From JBCAWW01 sp039024315 (GTDB lineage: Bacteria; Bacteroidota; Bacteroidia; J057), in NCBI GenBank assembly GCA_039024315.1, contig JBCCQN010000058.1:1-40780 (forward strand): DNA of 40,780 nt, read 5' to 3'. Positions 24,167 to 32,608 of this stretch are shown here, piece by piece. The notes under the pieces are model-generated. The model saw only the letters and a list, made by a program, of their open reading frames with translations. It did no database searches and had not been told where the DNA came from. Position 1 is the stretch's first letter. Each line of letters starts with the position of its first letter. A program made the position numbers and the translations under genes.

Positions 24167-26563
24167 TTATTGTACAACCAGCTTCCCTCTTTGGCTAGCT
24201 TGTGCAGTGAGTATTTGATAGAGGTACACCCCACTTGCTAGTTCGCCAATGTCTAGCTCCTTTTGTATTAAGCCTTGGTCCGATACATTCTGTTGCCACA
24301 CTACTTGCCCATTGAGATTGAGGAGCTTGATTTTGGCGATGGTAGCTTCTGGATTATACCATTCAAACCAAATTGATTGCGAGGCTGGGTTGGGGTAGAG
24401 ACGTGCCAGTTGATCGCTATGGTGCTGTAGGTCAACGGTTTCCGACCATTGTAAGCTTCCATTTTGAGCCAATTGTCGTACTCGATAGCGGTTCAAGCCC
24501 GGTAGAGGGTTGGCTAAAGTAGTGCGGTAGCTTCTTTGACCGGCTTCAAAACTTTTTAGTTCGATGAAATCCCCATTGCCCAGTGCCCGTTCGAGGGTAA
24601 AAGATTTTAGGCTTTGAGCGGGTGTTTGGCTCGACCAAGTCAATTCGTGTTGCTTATCTACTTGACGACCACTTAATGATAGGTCAGAGTTGGCGTTTAA
24701 GACACTGCCACTAATCTCAAAATTATCGACCTGAAAGCCATCCAAAAAATTACTGCTACCACTACCAAACTTTAATCTGAAACGAACATCCGCGAAACCT
24801 TTTACGGCATTGATTCTAAAATTAGGGGTGAAGATATTGAAGGCTTGGGTAGTAGGAGGCGCCCAACCTGGTTCTCCGTTAAGGCTTACGATATTGGTTT
24901 GATCATACCAATCATTGATAGCGTCTGGATCGGCGGCTCCCAATGGTCCTAATATCTGCCAACTGAGTCCTCCATCAGTGGAGTATTCCATATTCATTCC
25001 CGCATCTGGGGAAAGTGCAGCTCGAAATTCAAAATCCAAGAAATAATCACCCACTGCGCCAACAAAGTTAAAGGGCATTGTTTCCAGATAGTAAAGTCCA
25101 TCAGCCCCGTGATTACCATTGGCCTTAGTAAACCAGCTATGGCTACCAAACTGCGGCACCGGAAAATTAGATGGTTTATAAGAATTTTTATTGGTACCGT
25201 CAGACCATTCCCATTGGTCGCAACTAGCCCCACTAGGATAGAAACCGCTTTCGCTCAGGTCAAAATCCAAGACAAAAGGGATTAGTGGGACTTCATAGAC
25301 TTCAATATTTTGGGTGTAGGTCAGGGCAGGATTGCCATTGATGGTAAGAGAAGCAGTGTAAACACCAGGTGCTGCATAGGTGTGCGTCGGATTTTTGCCC
25401 GTTGCATCTATAAAACCATCATTGTCAAAGTCCCATTCCCAACTGACAGCTTGGGCCGAGGCGTCTGTAAACTCATGAACCAGCCCAGAGTAGCCTACGG
25501 TACGTACTTCAAACCTTGTCTGCGGGATGTTGGCCAAGGTCCAGCCCATATCTTGAAACATGCCACGGCATACGTCTCCAATATCATGTATAGCCTCACC
25601 AGCACCCAGGGCGGGAGTCATTAGAGAATGCGGATTGCCAGCCGGATAAGTGTTTTCATCAAGATGTGAATAGCTAGAGCCCAATTGAAAAGTAATCGGG
25701 ACATGGAGTTTTGGATCCATCCCACCATTAGCTACTATACCATTTGCGCCTTGCCAGAAGAGATCATCTCCGGTAAGTTGAAGTCCCATATTTCCGGAAG
25801 GATTGGTAAAGCTATTGATATCATTGCCGGCGCTGTTGGCCACAAACTCATCAAAAACCATATAATTTCCAGAGTAATTGATCGCTCCTACAGGCAGGCC
25901 AATACAACCATTGTTGGCAATGCCATCGCACTCTGCTGCGCCTATGCCATCATCAAATTTACCAGTGCCAAAAAAGCCGAGGCCATGCCCTAATTCATGC
26001 AAGGCTACGGATACAAAATCATATTGGATAACAGGGGTCGCGAGATCCGTACCAAAGTACCAGTTGATATTACTATTGAATACGATGGCAATATCATTGG
26101 TGGCAGGTGCCAAATCGCAACCTTGATACTGATTGATCAAGGCCGAAGGATAGTAAGCGCCGGGTACGGGTAAACTTCCACTACCTGAGTAGATCAAATT
26201 GGCACTTGCCGTAGCTAAAGTAGCCCCGGGAAGATTTGCAAAACTCACCTCGACATTGATGGGTACCATGCCAAACAGCTCATTGGACCAAATGCCGATG
26301 GCGTAGTCAAAAGCGGTTTGGGCCGCTACCCCAAAGCCGTTATAGTCAACCACAAAAGCCTGACTACCACTGGCAGCCCTTGTCTGGCTCAAGCTACGGT
26401 TGCGAGGATATACCCGAGTTTGGTAAGAATTGGGATCGATCTGCATACTATCGACCGTTACCCAACGAGAGTGTTGGGCTGATATTTCATAGAAAGAAAG
26501 CGTAATGAAAAGCAAGCAGCTTAGTAAACCTCTGGTGTAAGTATGGGGGGCTTTGAGTAGCAT
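24167..26563 (-). CDS. Secreted HELGH metallopeptidase-like protein with PKD and T9SS type A domains
   Basis: A 798-residue exported protein with a signal peptide in the first ~30 residues (ATG at 26563; the frame runs one codon further to a TTG). The N-terminal part (about 55-340) looks like a zinc metalloprotease: VALHELGHGLGFFG gives H189, E190 and H193 with the downstream G of metzincins. The position for a third His holds Gly, so the third ligand is not obvious. DVCRGMFQDMGW follows. A PKD domain (about 350-425) has VSWEWDFDNDGFIDATG. A beta-sandwich region resembles MAM/concanavalin modules (EWSDGTNKNSYKP, FRLKFGSGSSNFLDGFQVDNF). The C-terminus is a T9SS type A tail (YPNPASQSIWFEW, GELASGVYLYQIL). 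It is probably a surface or released protease; activity is inferred. Confidence 0.85.
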   Translation of the reverse strand: MLLKAPHTYTRGLLSCLLFITLSFYEISAQHSRWVTVDSMQIDPNSYQTRVYPRNRSLSQTRAASGSQAFVVDYNGFGVAAQTAFDYAIGIWSNELFGMVPINVEVSFANLPGATLATASANLIYSGSGSLPVPGAYYPSALINQYQGCDLAPATNDIAIVFNSNINWYFGTDLATPVIQYDFVSVALHELGHGLGFFGTGKFDDGIGAAECDGIANNGCIGLPVGAINYSGNYMVFDEFVANSAGNDINSFTNPSGNMGLQLTGDDLFWQGANGIVANGGMDPKLHVPITFQLGSSYSHLDENTYPAGNPHSLMTPALGAGEAIHDIGDVCRGMFQDMGWTLANIPQTRFEVRTVGYSGLVHEFTDASAQAVSWEWDFDNDGFIDATGKNPTHTYAAPGVYTASLTINGNPALTYTQNIEVYEVPLIPFVLDFDLSESGFYPSGASCDQWEWSDGTNKNSYKPSNFPVPQFGSHSWFTKANGNHGADGLYYLETMPFNFVGAVGDYFLDFEFRAALSPDAGMNMEYSTDGGLSWQILGPLGAADPDAINDWYDQTNIVSLNGEPGWAPPTTQAFNIFTPNFRINAVKGFADVRFRLKFGSGSSNFLDGFQVDNFEISGSVLNANSDLSLSGRQVDKQHELTWSSQTPAQSLKSFTLERALGNGDFIELKSFEAGQRSYRTTLANPLPGLNRYRVRQLAQNGSLQWSETVDLQHHSDQLARLYPNPASQSIWFEWYNPEATIAKIKLLNLNGQVVWQQNVSDQGLIQKELDIGELASGVYLYQILTAQASQRGKLVVQ

Positions 26564-26859
26564 CAAGGGAAAATATTTAGCCTGAATCGTTTGTATAAAA
26601 TTATGCTAATATGTATTTGCAAAGCAAACAGCAGGTAGTATAATCATGCAAATGAACGCAAATAATCGAATATTCCAGTACCTGAATTTCTTGGGCTGCT
26701 AAAATGAGCGAGCCAACCTATAGTGTGTTTGATTGAATAGTAATTTAAATTACTAAAATCGAAGTATTTTTATGTAAGAATTGAGCACACTTTGTGAAAT
26801 TTTTCCAAGATAACTATCTCCATATCAACCGAGGAGTTTTCTTTTTGTTATTGACAACT
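26564..26859. other. Divergent regulatory gap between the HELGH and A2M-like genes
   Basis: This 296-base AT-rich gap must hold both promoters. It contains the 18-bp perfect palindrome at 26738-26755 and a small TTTGC-AAA-GCAAA hairpin (26616-26628). An in-frame GTG at 26794 would extend the A2M-like protein by 22 residues ahead of its signal peptide, so the gap is taken to end at the ATG. No separate gene is seen. Confidence 0.6.
26738..26755. promoter_or_regulatory. 18-bp perfect palindrome, candidate operator
   Basis: TAGTAATTTAAATTACTA is a perfect palindrome in the divergent gap, 105 bases before the A2M-like ATG and about 175 bases before the HELGH start. Its size and symmetry suit a dimeric repressor or activator site. 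Confidence 0.55.
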
Positions 26860-29800
26860 ATGCGCTTCCTTTCCCTGCTAGTCCTAAGCATATTATGCTC
26901 CCAAGGCTTTGCCCAAGATTTGTTGCAAAGCCCACAGGCCAGCCATTATACCTATATCTATAAACTGAGCGAACAACAAGCCAAGCAGCTCTATCTCGAA
27001 GGGCCTTTAGTGTTGCCTGAAGAAGCCTTTTCGCACTTAGTGGATTCTTTTCGGACTACTTATGGTCGGCCTGCTTCCTTGGCTGCTGGCCATTACGTCC
27101 AAGCCAAGGTAGTCAACACCCAATTGCAGCTGCAATATCTCCCCGTCCAAGCAATCCAATTGCAAGTCCTCAATGACCAAACTTCCTTGCATTTGATGGC
27201 TTTTGATGTGCAGGGCAATAGATTACCTGATGCCCAAATCACCCTAAATGGTAAAGCTATTCCTTTCGATGAGCAAAGCGCCACCTTTCATGCGCCTCGC
27301 CGTGCTAGAGGGGGCTTAGTCGAGATCTCCTATCAAGGTCAAACCAATTGGTACACCTTAGATAATACGCGTTCAAAATGGAACTTTCGTCGCATGTACA
27401 GTTGGGTCTTTAACCTACCGACGCTTAGGCTAATTAGCTGGCGCTTATTTCGGCTTGGCTATGCTATCGCCCATCCCTACCGCTTTTTAGAAATGCCCCG
27501 TTATTGGTTGAATTATTTCGTTCGGCAAAGCCAGACCCTCTTCAACCCCTACAATAAATACCGGAGCTACGTATCGCATAATAAACCTATCTATCGGCCC
27601 GGAGATACTCTTAAGGCTAAGTTTGTCGTCCTCAAAGCTCGCAATGGACAAGCCGTCGATGGTGAATTTGGGGCCTATACTTTCAATCGAAATCGGGAAA
27701 AAATTGATATTCCAGTTCAGCATCCCCGCCCCGGAGTGTATCTAATTGACTGGGTGCTAGCCGATAGTCTGGATCTGCAATTGGATGCATATAGCTACGT
27801 CTATCTCGATGTCGAAAAAAGAAGGCCAGATATCTATACCTCCTTTCGCTATGAAGATTACGAATTGAATCGAGTAAGATTTGAGACACGTATCGATAGC
27901 AATAAGGTATATAAGGGCTTAGCATTCTTGCTCTACGCCTCTGCTAAAGATGAAAATAATTTAGCGGTGCCAGATGCGCGAATTAAGCTTTCCCTTTTCA
28001 TGCGGCCAGGCGCTAACATTATTTGGAAAACTAATCGTGGCTTTATGCCAGATACCCTCTGGCAATGGGAACAAAAACTCGATCCGCTGGGGGAAACCAT
28101 CATCAATATTCCAGACTCTATTTGGCCAGAGGCTCTTTTTTCTGCCCAGTTGGCCACTAGCATTTTTACGAGTGATAATGAAGTGCGGTCCCAGCAGTAT
28201 TTGCTAGAATACAAGCATCAAGAGGCTAATATCAGTTTTAGAGAAGGCTTAGATTCTTTGGAGATCCATTACCATCAAAATGCACAAAGTATCCCTCAGA
28301 CGGCATGGGTTGAGTATTTGGATCGGGCATATCGACCTATTTGGCAGGATTCGCTATCTCTACCTTTGGTCTTACCCCTGCGGGGAACATTCAGTCATAT
28401 CAGAGTAAACTGTCAAGGCCAAAGTCGAACCTTTGCCGCTGGGAAATCTCTGATTCAGGTCGGAGGTAAACGGACTACTGACTCCCTATTTATTGAGTCC
28501 TTCAATCCGAGAGGGTTACCCATCTGGTACAGCCTTTTTAAAGGTAATAAGCTGATCGAACAGGGAGAGAGCTCCGAACTAGAATTGCGTAGGTCAGTTG
28601 GGACGAGGGAGTATTACTTTCTTTCTACCCGATATGTCTGGGATGGACAAGTGGTGGAGCAGGATTTTCGTTTCAACTATTATCCCAACAAGGTCAATCT
28701 TCAGCTCGATCATCCACAGCAAGTAGCCCCTGGAACCTTGGTGCCGATAAAAATCAGCGCTGAGGATATTGATCAACAAGCCATCGCTGACTTTGATTTG
28801 ACTCTTTATGGCTATACCGCAAAGTTTCAGGAAACTAGCGCCCCTAAGATTCCGATTTGGGCCCCGCAATGGGAAAACCGTTATCCCAAAAATAGTTTTA
28901 AGGCAGATTCGGACTTTGATAGGAGTAGGCGCAATCGCTTGGTGGATTATCCCTTTTGGGCTAAGAAAATAGGGCTAGACTCACTGGCTTGGTATCAGTT
29001 TCGTTACCCCGCTGGGGAACGCTACCAATATACTTTTTCGATCGAGGATAGTAGCTCCGCTCAGTTTGCACCATATGTGTTTGAGCGAGGGCTGCAATGT
29101 AATCCCGTTATCATTTATTTGGACGATAAGCCAGTCTTTTACCAAGCCCAGGCCAATCAAGCTTTTGCTTTCCGTACCACTGAGGGCTATCACAATATCA
29201 AAGTTAGACTAGATGATCGACTCATTGAAATGGATAGTGTTTGGCTAGCTGCCGGCCAAAAAAAGATCGTCAGTGTTGATAAAACTAAACTTGGACCCAA
29301 AACGACTTGGCGTTCGGCAAAGCCGGAACTAAGCTCCTTAGAACGCCGAATCATAGAGACCTATTTCGTTTGGTTTCGCTTTTCTAATGCGAGTAAACTC
29401 AGTATTTCTCAAGGAGAATCGATTCATTTCTTCCCTCGTACTGCGTTGTATGGTAATCATCTTCTCGGTCCCTTTCGAAATAATCTTCCCTTGAAGATTC
29501 AAGGATCTGGTTGGAGTTATGAAGTCCCTAAACAAATAGGCTATCGCTATACCATCTACCCTCGTTACGCTCAGCTAGTGTCCGAAGACTTCTGGAAGAA
29601 CAAAAAAACCTCACTCTCAGCTCAAAAAGGGGAACCATACGAGATATCTACGGTCCGAAGCACTCCTCCCATAAAATCCTTCGGGCAAAATATTATTGGC
29701 CTAAATCAATCTCAGTTGTTATGGTTACTCCTCCCAAAGGAGGTAGCGCAAAAAGACTGTAGATTGGAAACTCATATTCCAGATATTGAACAAAAGAAAG

Positions 29801-32589
29801 TCTTATTCACAGAAATCGTAAGAGTTAATTCCTCAGAAAGCTGGATTTATCCTTCTTATATATCTTCGTTTAATTCTCTGCCTCCTGGACAATATAAAAT
29901 CCATTATTGGCAGGGGGAGAAAGAACTGATTAATCGACGCCTCATTAGCCCCTCTTTTGACTTAAAACCTAAAGGGATTAACTATTGTGCTTGGAAAGAA
30001 GACTTAGACGATTCGGCTCAAGATAGTAGCCTTTATGAGTTCTTACAAAGGTTAAAGAAAACTGAAGCTAGAGCTCGAGATAGCATTAGAAGTCAAATGA
30101 ATGGTGAAGGATTTGCCTTTTGGATAAATGGCCGAATCCTTGAAAAGAAAGACCGTTATCCTCTTTCTTTCGCCACAGTGTTACATTTTGATGAGGATGG
30201 AAAATTTAGGTCTGGTGGTAATACGGATATAAACGGTTTTTTTTCAATACCTGTTTTTTCTGAGACTTTTAAAATCCAAGTTAGATACCTAGGTAATTCC
30301 TTTGAGCGAACCATTGATGTAAACTATTGGGATGGGGAAATATTATTAGATAATATCTCAGACGTAAATATGGATAAGGTCAGGATTATGAGTGAAGTAG
30401 TCTTAACGGGTTACGGCACCACTGCTAAGATGTCGGAGGCCTCGTCTGTCGTATTTATCGATGGGGTCAAGATCAGAGGAGAAGCTACTTTGCCGCAGTC
30501 CTCAGTTCGCCAGATCAGGATCAGAGAGGACATTACTCGGGATGTAAGTACCGTAGCTGCTTTGACTCCAGGGGGGTATCAGTCTGGTACAATGCCGATG
30601 GATTCGCTGGCGGCAGAGGCAGAAATTAAGGGAGGGCCATTCAGTTTTGAAAAGCCAGAATTTCAAGGCGAGGCCTCAGGCTCCTCCCTCCGTACCAACT
30701 TTCGTGACTATGCCTTTTGGTATCCCAATCTCAAGACAGGGCCTGATGGAACGGTTGAAATCAAGGCCCGTATCCCTGATGATATCACCCAGTGGCACTT
30801 ATTTGCCCTCGGCCACAACGAGCAACGCCAAATAGGCAAGACTACTAGTCAAATGCAGGCTTATCGCATGCTCTCTGGCCAAATCGTACTACCTCGTTTT
30901 TTGCTGCCTGGTGATTCGGTACGTTTGATTGGCAAGAGCATCAATTATGCGGGGGATACAGTAGGGATTGAAACCGAATTTGCCCTGAACGATACCAGCG
31001 TTCTGCGCAGCAGGCACCAACTCACCAGGGTGGCTCTTGATACGGCTTATTTTAGCGTTCCGCGCAGCGGTAATGATAGTCTCACTTTTCGCTATCAACT
31101 TACTCGTACAGAGGATGGTTATTGGGACGGAGAAGAACGAAAAGTGCCCCTTTACCGAGCTGGCGTGGAGGAAACGGAAGGCAAGTTTTGGGCGTTTTGG
31201 CAGGATAGCAGTTTGAGCTATCAGGGAGATAGCAGTATGGGTCCTCTCTATGTGAACTTAGAAGCTGATTTGCTTCCTAGTTTGAGGACGGAGATCCGGC
31301 GCTTAAGGAGCTATCCCTATGAATGTAATGAGCAATCTGCCTCTAAACTAATGGCATTTCTGCACGAGCGAAAGATCAGTGAGCAGTTGGGAGAAAGCTT
31401 CCGCGGCAATAATGAAATCAAGCGTTTGATCCGCCGTCTTTTGCGCCATCAAAATGAGGATGCTAGCTGGGGTTGGTGGCCCAATATGCCAGGTCAAATG
31501 TGGGTGAGTCTGCATGTAGTGGAGGCATTGATGATGGCCCAAGAAGCCGGATTTACGGTCTCGCTCAATACTGCGGATATCAAAGCGCGGCTTTTGTTTG
31601 AATGGGAAAGCTATAGTTTGCTTGATCAATACCGAGCCCTAGATTTGCTCTCTCAACTGGAAGCAAAGCTCAACTATCAAGGTATTTTGGATAGTTTATT
31701 GCCGTCCAGTTATGGGCACAGCCGCTATTTGGTAGAGAACTATTTGCTGCGCCAACGATATGAATTGCCGATGGAGATGGATTCTTTGCTCAAACTCAGA
31801 AAGCAAAGCCAGTTTGGCAGTTACTTTTGGGGAAATGAGTCCTATCAGGTAACGGATAATGCCTTCTTGACCAGTTTGCGAGTTTATGAACTGCTAAAAG
31901 CCCAAGCAGACAGAGCCGAAGAAGCGGCACTTACTCTCAACTATATCCTCGCAGGTCGCAAGCCCTATTATTGGCGCAATACCTATGAATCTGCTCAGGT
32001 ATTAGCGGTGATCCTCGCAGACATTGTCGCTGAGCAAGGTCAGGAACTAAAGCCACAAATCTGGGTCAATGGCGCCAAAGTTGATACCTTTCCTTTTCGG
32101 GATACGCTGGCCGCGAACGCTCAATTGGAGCTACGATTTGAGGGTAGGTTGCCCGTCTATGCGACAGCCTATCAGCATTATTGGAATACTCAACCCCAAG
32201 CTGCGCAAAAGCCATTTGCTGTCAAAACCTATTTTGTAAACTCACAAAATGATACGATCGAGCACTTAAAAAGCGGGCAAAAAGTACTGATGATCGCCGA
32301 GGTCAAGCTGGAATCTTCCGCAGATTATGTTGCGCTGCGATTGCCGATTCCGGCTGGCTGTAGTTACCTAGATAAACGATCTTGGTGGCGGGGAGAAAGT
32401 TACCGAGAATACAAGCGAGAGCAGACGGAGATTTATTGTTTACGACTCCCTGCGGGAACGCATCGTTTTGAAGTCAGCTTGATGCCGCGCTTTGCGGGTA
32501 ATTTTGGCCTTCGGACAACGAGGGCCGAGATGATGTATTTCCCCCTCTTTTTTGGACAAAACGCCCAAAAGCGGGTGGAGATTCGCTAG
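26860..32589 (+). CDS. Large alpha-2-macroglobulin-like protein with embedded carboxypeptidase-regulatory/plug-like segment
   Basis: A 1909-residue exported protein with signal peptide MRFLSLLVLSILCSQGFAQ. The ATG at 26860 is chosen over a GTG at 26794. An MG2-type domain is visible (about 235-330; NKPIYRPGDTLKAKFVVL). The A2M core near 1235-1290 has FWYPNLKTGPDGTVEIKARI and PDDITQWHLFALG. The thioester-type motif ECNEQS (C1489-Q1492) is followed by the helical toroid with ASWGWWPN. Between about 1083 and 1155 lies a carboxypeptidase-regulatory-like domain (GRILEKKDRYPLSFATV, NTDINGFFSIPV). It is followed by EVVLTGYGTT (1179-1188) and VVFIDGVKIRG, which resemble the SusC/TonB plug start. The surrounding DNA (about 29.5-30.4 kb) is more AT-rich. 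Relatives trap proteases in the periplasm. Seven in-frame dispersed palindromes occur. It is followed after 19 bases by a DUF4139 gene. Confidence 0.87.
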   Translation: MRFLSLLVLSILCSQGFAQDLLQSPQASHYTYIYKLSEQQAKQLYLEGPLVLPEEAFSHLVDSFRTTYGRPASLAAGHYVQAKVVNTQLQLQYLPVQAIQLQVLNDQTSLHLMAFDVQGNRLPDAQITLNGKAIPFDEQSATFHAPRRARGGLVEISYQGQTNWYTLDNTRSKWNFRRMYSWVFNLPTLRLISWRLFRLGYAIAHPYRFLEMPRYWLNYFVRQSQTLFNPYNKYRSYVSHNKPIYRPGDTLKAKFVVLKARNGQAVDGEFGAYTFNRNREKIDIPVQHPRPGVYLIDWVLADSLDLQLDAYSYVYLDVEKRRPDIYTSFRYEDYELNRVRFETRIDSNKVYKGLAFLLYASAKDENNLAVPDARIKLSLFMRPGANIIWKTNRGFMPDTLWQWEQKLDPLGETIINIPDSIWPEALFSAQLATSIFTSDNEVRSQQYLLEYKHQEANISFREGLDSLEIHYHQNAQSIPQTAWVEYLDRAYRPIWQDSLSLPLVLPLRGTFSHIRVNCQGQSRTFAAGKSLIQVGGKRTTDSLFIESFNPRGLPIWYSLFKGNKLIEQGESSELELRRSVGTREYYFLSTRYVWDGQVVEQDFRFNYYPNKVNLQLDHPQQVAPGTLVPIKISAEDIDQQAIADFDLTLYGYTAKFQETSAPKIPIWAPQWENRYPKNSFKADSDFDRSRRNRLVDYPFWAKKIGLDSLAWYQFRYPAGERYQYTFSIEDSSSAQFAPYVFERGLQCNPVIIYLDDKPVFYQAQANQAFAFRTTEGYHNIKVRLDDRLIEMDSVWLAAGQKKIVSVDKTKLGPKTTWRSAKPELSSLERRIIETYFVWFRFSNASKLSISQGESIHFFPRTALYGNHLLGPFRNNLPLKIQGSGWSYEVPKQIGYRYTIYPRYAQLVSEDFWKNKKTSLSAQKGEPYEISTVRSTPPIKSFGQNIIGLNQSQLLWLLLPKEVAQKDCRLETHIPDIEQKKVLFTEIVRVNSSESWIYPSYISSFNSLPPGQYKIHYWQGEKELINRRLISPSFDLKPKGINYCAWKEDLDDSAQDSSLYEFLQRLKKTEARARDSIRSQMNGEGFAFWINGRILEKKDRYPLSFATVLHFDEDGKFRSGGNTDINGFFSIPVFSETFKIQVRYLGNSFERTIDVNYWDGEILLDNISDVNMDKVRIMSEVVLTGYGTTAKMSEASSVVFIDGVKIRGEATLPQSSVRQIRIREDITRDVSTVAALTPGGYQSGTMPMDSLAAEAEIKGGPFSFEKPEFQGEASGSSLRTNFRDYAFWYPNLKTGPDGTVEIKARIPDDITQWHLFALGHNEQRQIGKTTSQMQAYRMLSGQIVLPRFLLPGDSVRLIGKSINYAGDTVGIETEFALNDTSVLRSRHQLTRVALDTAYFSVPRSGNDSLTFRYQLTRTEDGYWDGEERKVPLYRAGVEETEGKFWAFWQDSSLSYQGDSSMGPLYVNLEADLLPSLRTEIRRLRSYPYECNEQSASKLMAFLHERKISEQLGESFRGNNEIKRLIRRLLRHQNEDASWGWWPNMPGQMWVSLHVVEALMMAQEAGFTVSLNTADIKARLLFEWESYSLLDQYRALDLLSQLEAKLNYQGILDSLLPSSYGHSRYLVENYLLRQRYELPMEMDSLLKLRKQSQFGSYFWGNESYQVTDNAFLTSLRVYELLKAQADRAEEAALTLNYILAGRKPYYWRNTYESAQVLAVILADIVAEQGQELKPQIWVNGAKVDTFPFRDTLAANAQLELRFEGRLPVYATAYQHYWNTQPQAAQKPFAVKTYFVNSQNDTIEHLKSGQKVLMIAEVKLESSADYVALRLPIPAGCSYLDKRSWWRGESYREYKREQTEIYCLRLPAGTHRFEVSLMPRFAGNFGLRTTRAEMMYFPLFFGQNAQKRVEIR
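30998..31073 (+). repeat. Two good dispersed palindrome copies inside the A2M-like gene
   Basis: GCGTTCTGCGCAGCAGG at 30998-31014 encodes SVLRSR, and AGCGTTCCGCGCAGCGGTAA at 31054-31073 encodes SVPRSG, both in frame in the same direction, 56 bases apart. Five looser copies lie in the same gene at 28376-28391, 29003-29022, 29310-29329, 32101-32120 and 32446-32462. Confidence 0.75.
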
Positions 32590-32608
32590 ACATTTTCTAT
32601 TTTCCAAT

